From Diplodia intermedia (taxonomy: Eukaryota; Ascomycota; Dothideomycetes; Botryosphaeriales; Botryosphaeriaceae): DNA of 64,000 bases. Position numbers and translations under genes: made by a program. The notes beneath the pieces were generated by a model, which was not told where the DNA came from, did not search any database, and saw only the letters and a list, made by a program, of their open reading frames with translations. Shown here one piece after another: positions 1 through 10,673 of the stretch. The stretch lies in NCBI GenBank assembly GCA_021495925.1, contig JAKEKT010000110.1, forward strand, positions 47,704-111,703, given 5' to 3'. How positions within the stretch are numbered: position 1 is the first letter of the stretch; every line of letters starts with the position of its first letter.

Positions 1-2099
1 TGAGGGTGGTGGCGTGATGTATATGCGCACGCTCATGCAGCGGACGCGTAGAGTACATCTTCTCGAAACATTCGAGAAGAATCAGCGCCTGGAACACCCA
101 CAACTTCGCCGGAGGCCGGAAATCAGCATCCATGAAAAGTTCCCATCGCAAGTGCCACGCAAAAAAATTTGCAAGCTCTGCACATGTCGTCGTTACCTCC
201 TGTCCGAAGCTCTTTTCCAGGCAAGACGCGCCCAGGGACATCATTGCGACCAGCAATAGTGGTGGGCAATTTGCAGCGTTGAATGTCGGTCGGTGTAAGA
301 TTGGGAGTTGTGTGTGGAAGTGGACCCAGTAAGAGCCGATGTAGGTCTGCATCATGTTCAAGCTGAGCACATGTGTGTCCTCATCTTTGTCCCCCTCCAA
401 GAGCTCCTCTTTCTGCTTCTTGACGGGTGCGTGGCTGCTCTCGTTGAAGCGGTGCTCTATGAGGTCGAGGATCTGCTGGCGCTTGTCCTCCGACAATGCC
501 GATTCAGGCAAATTGGTGTCTAGAATGCTGCTAACGGACATTGGCTGATGCGGTGGCGCAGGCTGATTAAAATACCCGCTCGCCGTAGAGTCATATCCAA
601 AGTAAGGGGCCTGGAGGCCGAATGTAGTAGAGCCTGGTACGCCAGACATATTATTTGCCGGATATCCCACGGGCGAGTGGCCAGTCGCGAGATTAGATTC
701 GTTGAAAAGCCAAGCCGTGAAGTCATCTGCCATCGCAAAAGGCGATCGACTGTATCCTTCTCCTCCGAACACGGGCATGGAGTAACTGTTGGGCGTCATA
801 TTCTCTAAAATCTGACCTTCACTGACGGCAGTCATCCGCTCTCCGTGCCCCGTTGCCTCGACGCCCTGCATGGACATCGAAGACGACATGGAATATGTCC
901 GGGGCGGACCTTGCGAATTTTGACTCGTAGTGGAAAACCCCGAAGGTGGCAGCGAGCTGAAGTTTGAAGGGACACCCTGCTGATTCTGACCTTGATACGT
1001 CGCGGGTGAATGGGACAGCTGACTGGTCAGGGGCGCAGGAGAGTTATACGCCTGCGAGGTACCTGCAGCCGAGGTGTATGGTGAATTTATGCCGAGATTC
1101 TGCACTCCACTACCAACTGAGCTTTGGGTGCGTAGGGGAGGCGCACCAAAACCCTGGCCTGAAGTTCGAGGCGAGTACTGCGGCCTGGCATTGCTTGCCG
1201 TATCAAAACTCGAGGATCGTTGAGGGGCGCTGAATGTGGACGATCTCCGATGTTGATCTGGCATCTGCTGCGACACGCTGTTAGAGCGCCAATTATCGCC
1301 GCCCATGGCACGGTCGGACGCTCCATTTCCATGGTGCTGAGCGGTGGCACCGAGCGGTGGCGACATTGCGGATACAGCAGGTGTTGCGCCGCCCAAAGCC
1401 GATGCTGGTGACTGCGCCATGCCGCCTGTAGAGTTGGGCTGCCTTTTGTGTCAGTGCGATCCGGGTAGCCAATCTCGGGGCCGCCTACCACCGGGGAAGC
1501 CTGTGAGTTTCCTAGTTTCCCGTTCTTGTTTGCCATTGCATTTGTCACAATTGGGTTGAGGTTGTGCATAAATGTGTCCTTCCGCAGCAGCTGGGAGCCT
1601 CGAGCAGTGTGTCTTTCCTTGTGCCGGGCGCACAGATCTTGTCTCACGAAGGATCGCTGGCAGTCGGGGAAATCGCAATGGTAGATTTGCTTCGGGTTGT
1701 CTTCTTCTTGTCAGTTGCTCCATTGCCGACGAAACAAGGGCAAAGCTTACGGTTTAGCTGATGGCGGTACAGGTGCTCGGCGCGAGAGTAGCTCTTGCCG
1801 CAGCCCTCGTGGGGGCATTCAAACTTCTTGTCCAAGCCTTTGCGACTGCGCCTTCTCTTCCTCGACGAGCCGGGCGGCGCGTCGCCGTCATCCGCCTGGT
1901 TGTCTTGGTCGTCTAAATGCTCGTCGTCACGGGTGCGTCGCCTGCCTCGGTTCTCGTCCGAGATGGGACTCGTTATCTCCTGCTCCTGCGTCTCCATCCT
2001 GGGGGCCGACGGGTGCGCAGGTCGCGAGAGCTGGGAGTCGAGCGGGTTTCGAAAGTCTAACGAGGTCCCTGCCTGCGCGGGTAGAATCTCGGCCGTCAT
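1..2099 (-). CDS. C2H2 zinc-finger / fungal-specific transcription factor, AmdX-like, 3' truncated by window edge
   Basis: Probable nuclear DNA-binding regulator. The minus-strand model has exons 1751-2099, 1489-1700 and 1438 down past the window edge, with 50-nt introns at 1701-1750 and 1439-1488. About 666 codons are present and the 3' end lies outside. After a basic, acidic, disordered N-terminus come two adjacent C2H2 fingers: one begins FECPHEGCGKSYS and ends in HLYRH, and the second (YHCDFPDCQRSF) follows the first splice junction, which rebuilds the HQLNHNPKQ linker. A long Ser/Gln/Pro-rich region follows. The last ~120 residues (around QTYIGSYWVHFHTQLPILHR) look like the start of the fungal-specific transcription factor domain (fungal_trans). 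This order matches the AmdX/Klf1-type C2H2 regulators of Pezizomycotina. The start is the first Met of the open frame. The target genes cannot be told from sequence. Confidence 0.85.
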
Positions 2100-3236
2100 A
2101 GCTCGCGCGACGCCTGGCTGCGCATGTAGGTAGTGATTGGGAGGCGCGCGGAGCCCTCAGCCTCACCCGTTGATAGCCGCTTTGGGGCGGCTTCGAATGG
2201 CAGGATGCAGGGCAGGGCCAACCAGTCGAGTGGTGTTGTTTCACGTACAGATGCGCGTGGAGATGGTGGGAGACTGCACTGGGTGGTACAAGAGGCGTGT
2301 TCTGAGGGCAGCGAGCGGCTGTGATAGGTATCTGATAGCGCGCGGAGCGGAGGCGTGCGCACAGCTGAGGGCGACGACGGGCGCTTGGGGCTAGCGCACG
2401 CTGACGTCTCGGCGAATGCTCAGAGAGGCCGCTGAGCGCTCAGACGTCAGGCGCGGTGGTGGTGGTCGAGTGTGGTGCTAGTGCGCACTGGGCGGGCGGG
2501 CCCTTGGTGGGTGGAAGGGGCCGCTGGCGACGATCCGCCGCGGGAAGATGGGGGTGCCTGCAGGGTCACGCTGCCGACGAGAAGCATTCCCGCCCCATCC
2601 GCCGACAAAGCCTGCCGAGCAGAAGTGCGCACTACGCCCGCGACCGACCGATCCACGCCCGCACTCCACAACTGCCGGAACCGCGGGGGATCGTTTCAGA
2701 TCCAGTGGCACCATTCTTCAGCCATCTCCATGCTCATCACCTTGCAGGCGGGCAGTGCCCGGCACGCCAAGGCCCACCACGTGCCTGCGGTCGTGGATGC
2801 TCGCCCCGCCCTGCGGTTTGTTGCGGCTCAAGTGGCTTCTTCGCTGGGCTGATGCTTGCCACGCGGGGCCGACGATCAATCATGTCTTGCCTTTGTTTTT
2901 CGCCGTGTAGGCTTTTGCCCAACGAATCGGAGCACTGCTCTACTGAGATGCGTACAGCGGATGGTTTGGGTGACGGCTCGGAGACGGCGCGACATGCTCC
3001 GGAAACGCTCATAGGCCGGGCCGTTGCACGGCAGCGCGTACTCCATGGAAAGCTCACACATGGGGACAGGCGGACGACCTAGGGAGGGCGGAGATGGGTC
3101 GGCCATGTAGATCCGAGCAACGTGCGCCGGAGCCACACGGGCTATGACATAAGATTCGCTCTCCCTACTTCCCTGGCCCCAGCCAAAGGCAGATGAGCCA
3201 TGGAGCTCGACCTACCTTCAACATCTTCACCACAGG
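2100..3236. other. Divergent intergenic region (zinc-finger regulator / F-box gene)
   Basis: This is the presumed shared upstream region of two divergent genes. It is GC-rich, and the open frames crossing it have Arg/Ala-rich, low-complexity translations unlike protein. Visible motifs are a perfect 12-bp palindrome (CTGAGCGCTCAG, 2432-2443) overlapping a GACGTC site (2443-2448), a second GACGTC (2403-2408), and a CACGTG E-box (2778-2783). Binding proteins are not known. Confidence 0.5.
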
Positions 3237-4724
3237 ATGGCCGGTACTGCCCCGCAACCATCGAGCCTGGGCGCGCGCTTGAAGGGCGCGTTGAAGCCGA
3301 AGAAGTCGCGCAACCGCCTGGTCAAGAAGCCGCCCTCCGAGTCGGTCAGCGCTGAAATCGTCCGGAGGAACAACGAAACTATCTCCAGCAGCTCAAGCAC
3401 CCTGCTTGGTCATGATGAGCCGCAGCCGCAGTCGCAGCTACGGCCGCCCCAGCCGCCACACTCTACGGCCCCGGACGCCGCGCTGGTGGACAGGCACACC
3501 GGAGAACGTCGCGACATTACCGCCTTGATCCACGGCCTGCAGGACTCTTTCGAGCCGGGGCAGGACGACATACCCGAAGAGTTCGACGAGAATCGGCCGC
3601 CTGGCGAGCCTCTGATCTCCAGCCTGCCGCCCAGGTTGTGGCACAGAATTGCAGATGAGTACTTGTCGCCGGCCGACGCTGCAAGCCTGGCTTTTGCGAA
3701 CAAGACCTTGGCCAACGTCTTGGGCCCTGCCCCGTGGGAGGCGTTGAGGCTGCCGGAAAACCACCTGGACAGGATCCAGTTTTTGGCCCCTATGGACCGC
3801 CATCTTCCCGCCCACCTTTTGTGCTTTCCGTGCGCAACCTACCACGTGCGGATACACCGTGGCGAAGAAGAACCCAAGCCTCCACATGTGCTCAACCCAC
3901 TGTTCATCTGCCCTCATGCTCAGAATCCACTCGTGCCGCCGCCTCGCACACGGCTCACGCCAAACCGCAATCTTCCATTCACCTTCGTCCAGCTCACGAC
4001 GAGGGCGGCGCGATATGGCCTCGAATACGGCATCCCCGTGGAGAATATGTTCCGACGCTGGAAGGATACTGCCAGCGGCTGGTCCCATCACACGCGCTAT
4101 TATGTCGTTAATAACCACCTCTTCCTCCGCGTCATCAGCTCCACCTTTGCGCCAGCCGGTCTGCCATTGAGTGGACAGCGACACCTCCTATACTCGCGAG
4201 AAGACTATTCGCCTTACTTCTCCGTGTGTGCGCATTGGCGGGACGGCGAGCTGATGAACTTGTGCAAGTGCGCGCTCAACCACATCCCGAAGCCGCGTCA
4301 GGGGAACGGGCCAGAGCAGCAGCTCGCACGACGCATAGACTCACGCATAAAGCACGTTCCTACTGCCTTGCAAGTCGTCAGCCAGTGCACCGAATGCAAG
4401 TCTATCCGTCGCTGCACCGAGTGCCCAACCGAGTATCTGATCGAGCTCAAGCTGGCCGAGGATAAGAGCGACCCGTTGCAGAAATTCAAGCAATCCATCT
4501 CCGTCACCCGGTGGAGCGATCTGGGCGACGGAACGACACCGGCGTCACCCGAGTGGGCAGCAGTGAATGGAGAAGTCGAGTACGATTCGTTCAAGGCTAT
4601 TGGAAAGCGTGCGGTTTCGGCCATCTTTGAGTCGCAGGACAGCGATTTCATACCATATCAAGCGGTCAAGTCGCTCAATCCGAAAGGCATCAAGAAAGGC
4701 GAGGAGGGGCATAGCTGGTATTAG
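3237..4724 (+). CDS. F-box-like protein, uncharacterised
   Basis: Intronless, 495 residues. The N-terminal ~120 residues are basic, then Ser/Gln/Pro-rich and probably disordered. Residues ~127-170 (SLPPRLWHRIADEYLSPADA...) fit the F-box pattern: LPxxxxxxI, then LSPAD, then a hydrophobic helix. The rest is a conserved-looking globular region with His/Cys-rich stretches and a pair of CxxC motifs near residues 383-397 (CTECKSIRRCTEC) that might bind a metal. If it is a true F-box protein it would be a substrate adaptor of an SCF ubiquitin ligase, but no WD40 or LRR substrate domain is visible, so the substrate is unknown. The ATG follows CACAGG closely, and no upstream coding exon is evident. 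It is divergent from the zinc-finger gene and convergent with the CobW gene. Confidence 0.75.
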   Translation: MAGTAPQPSSLGARLKGALKPKKSRNRLVKKPPSESVSAEIVRRNNETISSSSSTLLGHDEPQPQSQLRPPQPPHSTAPDAALVDRHTGERRDITALIHGLQDSFEPGQDDIPEEFDENRPPGEPLISSLPPRLWHRIADEYLSPADAASLAFANKTLANVLGPAPWEALRLPENHLDRIQFLAPMDRHLPAHLLCFPCATYHVRIHRGEEEPKPPHVLNPLFICPHAQNPLVPPPRTRLTPNRNLPFTFVQLTTRAARYGLEYGIPVENMFRRWKDTASGWSHHTRYYVVNNHLFLRVISSTFAPAGLPLSGQRHLLYSREDYSPYFSVCAHWRDGELMNLCKCALNHIPKPRQGNGPEQQLARRIDSRIKHVPTALQVVSQCTECKSIRRCTECPTEYLIELKLAEDKSDPLQKFKQSISVTRWSDLGDGTTPASPEWAAVNGEVEYDSFKAIGKRAVSAIFESQDSDFIPYQAVKSLNPKGIKKGEEGHSWY

Positions 4725-5185
4725 GAGCTGGGAGCCAGGGCGGCCTCGACATTCTTTATAACGTACACACTAACCAGGCTCACCCGATTAGGCTTACCTA
4801 CGAAGGAACGCCGTCTTCTCGTCTGCGATTCGGGTGAGGGCGCTGGGTCATCTCTTAAAGTGGATCCTTAGGTTTAAGCGGAATTGGATCTTCGGAGCGA
4901 GGGTCTCCCAAAATCGCACAGAGACAAGGCAACCGTAAGGTCTGCCTCGCTTTTAGATTGCAAAAGGCGGATAGAACCATCATCTCCGTGGCTGCTTGTG
5001 CCTTTGAGATGAACAAGTTACCTGAAAGACTACATTTTACATGGCTATTGTAGAGACACGGAGTCTCTCGTTTATACCCAGGGTGGTGTCAAAAAGGCCG
5101 GCTGCGCGTTAATCATTAGAGTTCATCTCTTGATCCTTTAGTGTCGGTCGTATCTTGACTCGCATGTGCCTTTGAGCGTCCATGT
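4725..5185. other. Convergent intergenic region
   Basis: 3' flanks of two converging genes. It holds no open frame of protein-like composition and no recognisable RNA. Base composition is lower in GC than the flanking genes, as expected for 3' UTRs. Confidence 0.5.
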
Positions 5186-6581
5186 TCATAGCCCAAGCGC
5201 CTTCCGCAAACTATGGCCGAACTGTTTGCCATCCACAGCTCGCCCTATCAGCACCACCTTTCCGTCTTGCTTCGCGTCGTCGCTGGAGTTTTGCTGCCCG
5301 CTTGGTGAACTGTCCCTAGCATCCAAAATTTCAAAAACCTCCCTCACACCTTGGATAAGCTTCAATGAGCCGTCGAGCATCCGCACACGCCCCTTTGTTC
5401 TGTGGATCTCAAACTTGTGCAACGGCGCTCCCCCGGGCAGAGTCTCTTCCCAAAGCAGTGACTGCAGCCAGCTGTCCAAAGCTTCGAGGCCGTTCTGATC
5501 CAAAGCAGGGATAGGAATCGTAATTGTTGTGATTGTCTGTTGTTCATATTGTCAGGACGGTTCAGGAGCCGAACACAAGCAACATACCGGATCCAAATGG
5601 CTATGGCCTTTGGCTGCGAAATCCAACTGCGCAGCATCCACATCATCATAGGCGTGTAGGTCAAGCAACACTCCTTCCAGTTGAGGGACCTTGCTGTGAT
5701 CGGTAACATGGATCTTGGCGAGCGCGTTGATGGCAGTGATGCGCCGTTGCACGCTCTCAAGCTCTTCGGGTGTGACGAGATCCGCTTTGTTGATGACAAC
5801 CACATCTGCATGCGAGATCTGCAGGTGGGCAGTGGTTAGCTCGGGGCCTTTGTGGTCGTGGCCCTCTTCCGTATGGGCAGTCGTTTCGGGCGGCGGCTCG
5901 TCCAAACTCTTCAGAATGTTCTTTGCGTCGACCAGCGTGACGATGCCATCCAGGTAGATGGTGCTTCCCAGGCCTTCATCTATCCAGAAGAGCGGTGCAA
6001 TGTTACCCGGGTCGGCTAGGCCGGTTGTCTCGAGCAGGATGTAGTCAAAGACACCGCGTTTTTCCATTAGCGACTCGATTGCCTGGACACCGGTGTCCTT
6101 GACGGTGCAGCACAGACAGCCATTAGCCAGGTCTAGCCACTCTTCGACCTGCCCGCCGTCTTTGCTAACGGTGAGCGACTTCTCAATGTCGGCAGCTATT
6201 CCAGGCGGTCAACTGGGTTGGCTCCACGCATGACAAGCAAGCGGCTTACAGTTACCAAACTCTGGGCCGTTGTTAGCACAGTCGGCCGCGTTTTGGCGCG
6301 AAGGGGGGAGTACACGCCGTTCAGAATGACAGCAATCTTCTTCCCATGACGCTCGTTGAGGATGTAGTTGAGCAGCGTGGTTTTCCCAGCACCTAGGTAG
6401 CCTACGGAGAGTCAACGGCAGCCCGGTACCTCGAGCAAGATGGGAGGCAGGTACCGGTGACGATTGTGATGGGGACCTTGACCAGGGACAAATCGTCCAC
6501 GTCGGCGGGGAGATGGCGGTCCGCGCCGGGCTGGGTGGCGTCGACAAGCAGCGGCGGGGCCTCCTCGTCGTCGATGTCCAT
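5186..6581 (-). CDS. ZNG1: ZNG1/CobW (COG0523) zinc-metallochaperone GTPase
   Basis: 393-residue G3E-family GTPase. Members of the ZNG1 clade deliver zinc to methionine aminopeptidase. Exons on the minus strand are 6455-6581, 6318-6401, 6250-6261 (a 12-nt microexon), 5588-6195 and 5186-5536, summing to 1,182 nt in frame. The P-loop GYLGAGKT is at residues 43-50, the metal-binding CLCC at 101-104, then LLETTGLADPG (switch/Walker B), a His-rich loop (HTEEGHDHK), the guanine-specificity NKAD, and a C-terminal CobW_C domain. The microexon restores EFGNS (residues 71-75), a conserved stretch after VILN. The intron upstream of it (6262-6317) appears to start with GC, not GT. The N-terminus reads EEAPPLLVD where animal ZNG1 has CPELVP, so the target-binding Cys is absent. 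The family call is firm; the exact client is inferred. Confidence 0.9.
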
Positions 6582-7080
6582 GGTGGAAAGGCTTCAAGGG
6601 CGATGGTGACGGCGTGTGGCTGCTCGGCGGGCTGCCTTTTGAGTCGAGCGGGCTTATCGATAAGCAGGCCAGCTCGAAGCCGCAGCCGAAGCCCGCGATT
6701 CCGACCGAATGCCGCAGGCTGGGGCGCGGCGTGGCGCAGCGGGAACGCGCAGGGCAGAGGGCAGGCCACGGGCGAGCAACGGTCGATCTGCAGTGACCCC
6801 GGCGCCTCCAGTCTTGTGAAACCGGCAGTATCTCCATCTCGCATCCCGCGCCGATCCCTTCCCCGTGCCCTGAATAGCACATGCGGGTGCGCCTGAGAGC
6901 CTATCCCGCCCTTCCTCCTAAAACCTAAGCTCCTGTTCCCAACGCTGTTGCTACCGTGTCAACACCGCCCCCAGACCCCTCTGCACCCGCGCCTTGGACT
7001 CCCCAAAGTCGCCCGAAGCCCCCCAGCATTTGCGCCCAGTCTCCGCTGCCCGCGCTGTTGCTGTCGCCGTTCTGCCCAAC
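6582..7080. other. Divergent intergenic region (ZNG1-like / Mpv17-like)
   Basis: Bidirectional upstream region of about 500 bp. It is C-rich just before the Mpv17-like ATG. The frame upstream of that ATG stays open to 6994, so a longer N-terminus is possible. No other gene is seen. Confidence 0.45.
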
Positions 7081-7841
7081 ATGCCTTCCCCCATGGTCAA
7101 TGCCACGCTGCAAGCAGCAGCGCTGTCGTCAATCTCGAACATCCTCGCGCAGGCCATCGACGCCTATCGGAGCGGCGTATGTCACCCCGCCGTCTGCCGG
7201 ACCCTTCCCGACTACCGTGAATGCTGACGGACCCCGCGTCGCCACTGACAGCGCCCGATCGCCTTCAACCCCATTGAATTCCTCCGCTTCGTCATCCTGA
7301 CATTGATCACCGCCCCGCCCAACTACCTGTGGCAGCAGTTCCTCGAGCGTACCTTTCCGGCCTATCCGGGCTCCGCCGGCCTCGCCCACGCCCACGCCCA
7401 CCGCTCGCCGCGCGTGTCTGACGACGGCGATATCGAGAAGCGTGGCGAGGAGGGTCTGCTGCACGTCGAGGAGGAGAAACCGAAGCTCAATCTCAAGAAC
7501 ACCATTACGAAATGGTTCGTCGATTGCATCACCATGGGCGCCATCATGAACACCGTCGCCTTCCTGGTCATCATGGGGCTCATGAAGGGGCAGTCGAGCG
7601 CGCAGATTGGGGGTAATATCAGGACCGTGAGTGGACCCCCGCTGTTAGAGATCTAGATTCAAGTGCTGATCCCATTGATCGTCAGGAGACGATCCCGATC
7701 ATCGTCGCCGGCTACAAGATCTGGCCCATCGCCTCCATCATCAGCTTCAGCTTCATTCCTGTGGAGAGGCGTATTGTTTTCCTGAGCGCCGTCGGCCTCT
7801 GCTGGGGCATTTACATGAGCCTTGTCGCCGCCAGGGTGTAA
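7081..7841 (+). CDS. Mpv17/PMP22 family membrane protein
   Basis: Small integral membrane protein of the Mpv17/PMP22 family (mitochondrial inner or peroxisomal membrane), 208 residues. Exons are 7081-7176, 7252-7626 and 7686-7841, with introns of 75 and 59 nt. The N-terminal helix (MPSPMVNATLQAAALSSISN), a second hydrophobic segment (FLRFVILTLITAPPNYLWQQ), a charged linker with AHAHAH, a third segment, and the family's C-terminal signature are all visible: WPIASIISFSFIPVERRIVF, then GLCWGIYMSLVAAR. The length is typical. An in-frame ATG at 6994 would add 29 residues resembling a targeting extension. I chose 7081 because family members begin near the PMVNATLQ helix. The family forms channel-like pores in some organisms; the cargo here is unknown. 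Confidence 0.88.
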
Positions 7842-10673
7842 GCAAAGCAACCGTTTTACACTTGGGAAGGGTTTAAAGAATTTCCCCCGCACCTTTCTTT
7901 CTTGATAGGGCTATTCTGAATTGCTGGTTGGCGTTAATCGGCAGAGGTACTGCCGGAATTCGCAGCTGAGAGCCTTTGGATATCAACAACGCGCCAAAGA
8001 CATGTATGTCAGCAGGAGGCCCGATGGAAAGAGAAAATGCGGCAACCAATTCCGCCGGCTAAACGACCGCCGTTACAATTCGTCTCCTGGCTCTGAACAC
8101 TGGCGCAAGCAGTCGCTCAACGAGGCTGAATACTGAGGATATCGCTGTAGCCTCACTGTAAATAAAGACAAATTACAAAGGAAGGAGCGAAGGCGCAGGG
8201 CGCCACACTCTGCATGTCTCCACATAACCAAATTCCAATACCTGTGTCCTGATTTTCGCATTGATAGTGTCTGGGGAATACAGTTCCTGCACTGAGGTCC
8301 AATGTTATCCTGCAGGTGGCGGCGCAGTGGGTTGGCGATTTTCAATTCCTCAGGGGCGTGTTTAGCGGAAGATATAGTATCCAGACGTGGATAGATTGAT
8401 AAGAACGTCAGCCAGATGTTCAAATATCTCTTACGACAGAGATTTATTGAGGTAGCATCTTTCCTAATGGAAGACACTGTCGTCCAGAGGAAGGCCTCCC
8501 TCAAACCACAGGCAAAGTGCACTCTCGACCCTGGACCGCGTTCAAATGTTACAGAGTGCATTTAGAAGACCTTCTTTAACCTGAACCATCTCGCTGGGCT
8601 ATACAGAGAGGAGGCAAATGGCCGCCCAAAGGTTGGAATGAATGCACAAGTCGGAACGTATCTTGTTTCTCAAGGATTCAAGGGCCTTCATGAAATATCA
8701 AATACGAGAACCTGTGGGACCAGAGAGCTGGGTGTTGTAGAGCATGATTCAGCTATATGATCTGGGAGTCGAAGCACCTGTGCGAACATTTATTTCAAGG
8801 CTACTACTTTGCATGCGCTTCCGCTCGACTAGTAAATACCGAAAGAGAGAAGCACCCGAGTCAAACAAAACGGAGGCGTACTCAAATTCGAGTAGGCCAT
8901 CGAAGCGACTCACGAATGCTCTGTAACGAGCATTGCTCAACAAGGACCATCGTCACAGGCCATTTCTCGCTTGGTGGAAACAGCAGCCACGAGACGGAGG
9001 CCATAGAAAGGCAACATCAATTCATTTGCGTCGTAAAGGATGCGATTTGTTCCTCAATCCCCTTTGTATTCAAAGACCCCATGTTCTAACGGCCTTCACA
9101 GGCCTACGCCGTGTTCTTGCTATCAGAAGTCAGAGCATGTCGTTGTCGACCCTCGGTTCGGTTGCGATTTGGAACAGGCGGCGCGCATCCTTCCCCCTAA
9201 GAAGCTGTAGACGGATATAGTGCGCCGACGCAGTATCGGTAAGGCGTGCTTAGCCCAGCTTGACTCGAATATCGGGGAGTCGAGACTTCCCCCGTGTTCT
9301 TATTAGCGTTGCGCTTCTGCCCGTCCTTCTGAAAGTTGACGGAAGTCATGGCTTGGCTTTCACGTTAGGAATAAGGCCATGGCTGGATTGCCTAATGGTA
9401 GAAGGCACGGTGTGCGACAACAATCGAGCTCCACGTAGGCACATCGAAGTTGAGTCCGTGTCAGGGTAGTGGTTCCGGCCTATCTCGTTGGCGGTATAGA
9501 TCGAACAGTGGGCGAGCGAAGAGATGTGGGTTGAGAGGCGGACGTTCTTGACGTATTCCTGTTGGGTCGAGATGAGGTCGACGGGATGGTTCGTGCACAT
9601 CGGGAAACACCGGATTAGAACAACCGTCTCGCTCGAGGCGAACAAGTGAGGCTGGCACAGCAGGACCGTGGCTCGAGAGCCGCAACCACAGACGGCGGAT
9701 GCTTTATGCGGCAACCGATGATGGCCAGCATATCGGATCCCTCTTTGCGTTTGGCAGGAGATGGTCGGGAATGTCGGGACGGCGCACTCGTGTCATGATG
9801 CGAAGGCGGAGCAAGACTCACGATGACGCGCGCGGGCGGCCGTCGCTCTCCACCCGAGGTCAGTAATAAGGCCGTGAGGTGCAATAGTGGGCGGCCTGAC
9901 GGCGGCTGGCTTGAGGCTTTTTGTGCAGCTTGCACGTGAAAGCGTGACGCGGTGGGCTTGTGATGGATTGGTGGCGGAGCGCCAGGGGCCGTGCGGGAGC
10001 ATCGTGAGGCAGCCGGACGGGCGGCCATCTGGTGTTGATCTCGCAATGCAGCCCTGGCGCTGGCGCTGCGATCAGGCCATGGCACGATACAGGCTGCGTC
10101 GACGCAGTGCGCCCGTTTCTCAGGCACCAGCACCTGCCCTGGCCAACACTCGGCCGGCGTGAGGACAGCGACGGCAGGCGCGCGCGCGGCCCCTGCGCTT
10201 TCTCCACACGCCGCTTGCCCGCTTTCGCCCTGGCTTCCGACCGACCCCGCGTGCTGATTATCACGCCAATCACCACTTGCCCGCCCACCCTCGACGCCTG
10301 CTGCGGCGCCAAAACTCGCGGCTCTCCCGTCTCTCAGCTCCCTCTCCCACTCACCTCCTCGTCTCCCTCCCTTCCTCTCCCGCCGCTCTGCCTTGTGCTT
10401 CGCGCCGTGCTTCGACCTCGCCTCCATCACCGCAGAGCCATGTACGTCACAACAGCTGATCGCTCCACACCATCTCCGCTCCCCCACCACCACTCACGCT
10501 CTTCCCCTCGTCCGCTTCCTGTCTGCCGCTTGCTGCCCGCCATTGCCCTCCACCCCTCCGTTCCTTGTGCCAGTGCTGCTCTGGCTAACCTCCCTCGTCG
10601 TCCAGCTCCCTGCAACTCGCTCCTCTCGCCCCCTGGGCACGCATGACCACCGTTATACCCTGTTGTCCTCACA
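7842..10673. other. Gene-poor intergenic region, 2.8 kb
   Basis: No convincing gene. The first half (7.9-9.2 kb) has lower GC than the flanking genes and only short open frames with unstructured translations. From about 9.7 kb GC rises. 10.3-10.65 kb is a strongly pyrimidine-rich (C/T) tract leading to the next ATG, typical of promoters and 5' leaders of highly expressed fungal genes. Long minus-strand frames at 9.6-10.5 kb are Arg/Ala/Ser-rich shadows of this tract. Confidence 0.45.

Noticed and set aside
2456..3082. 208-codon plus-strand frame between the zinc-finger and F-box genes
   Set aside because: Unstructured Arg/Gly/His-rich translation, overlapping frames on both strands, and no motif.
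8073..8561. 162-codon minus-strand frame in the 2.8-kb spacer
   Set aside because: No protein-like periodicity or motif and no support from splice sites; consistent with chance.
9615..10493. 292-codon minus-strand open frame opposite the pyrimidine-rich leader
   Set aside because: Composition is Arg/Ala/Ser/Pro-rich with no recognisable motif. It is the antisense shadow of a C/T-rich promoter tract, and high GC lengthens random frames.
10032..10646. 204-codon plus-strand frame just upstream of the repeat-protein gene
   Set aside because: The translation is Pro/Ser/Leu/Arg low complexity from the C/T-rich leader, with no splice-consistent link to the downstream gene.
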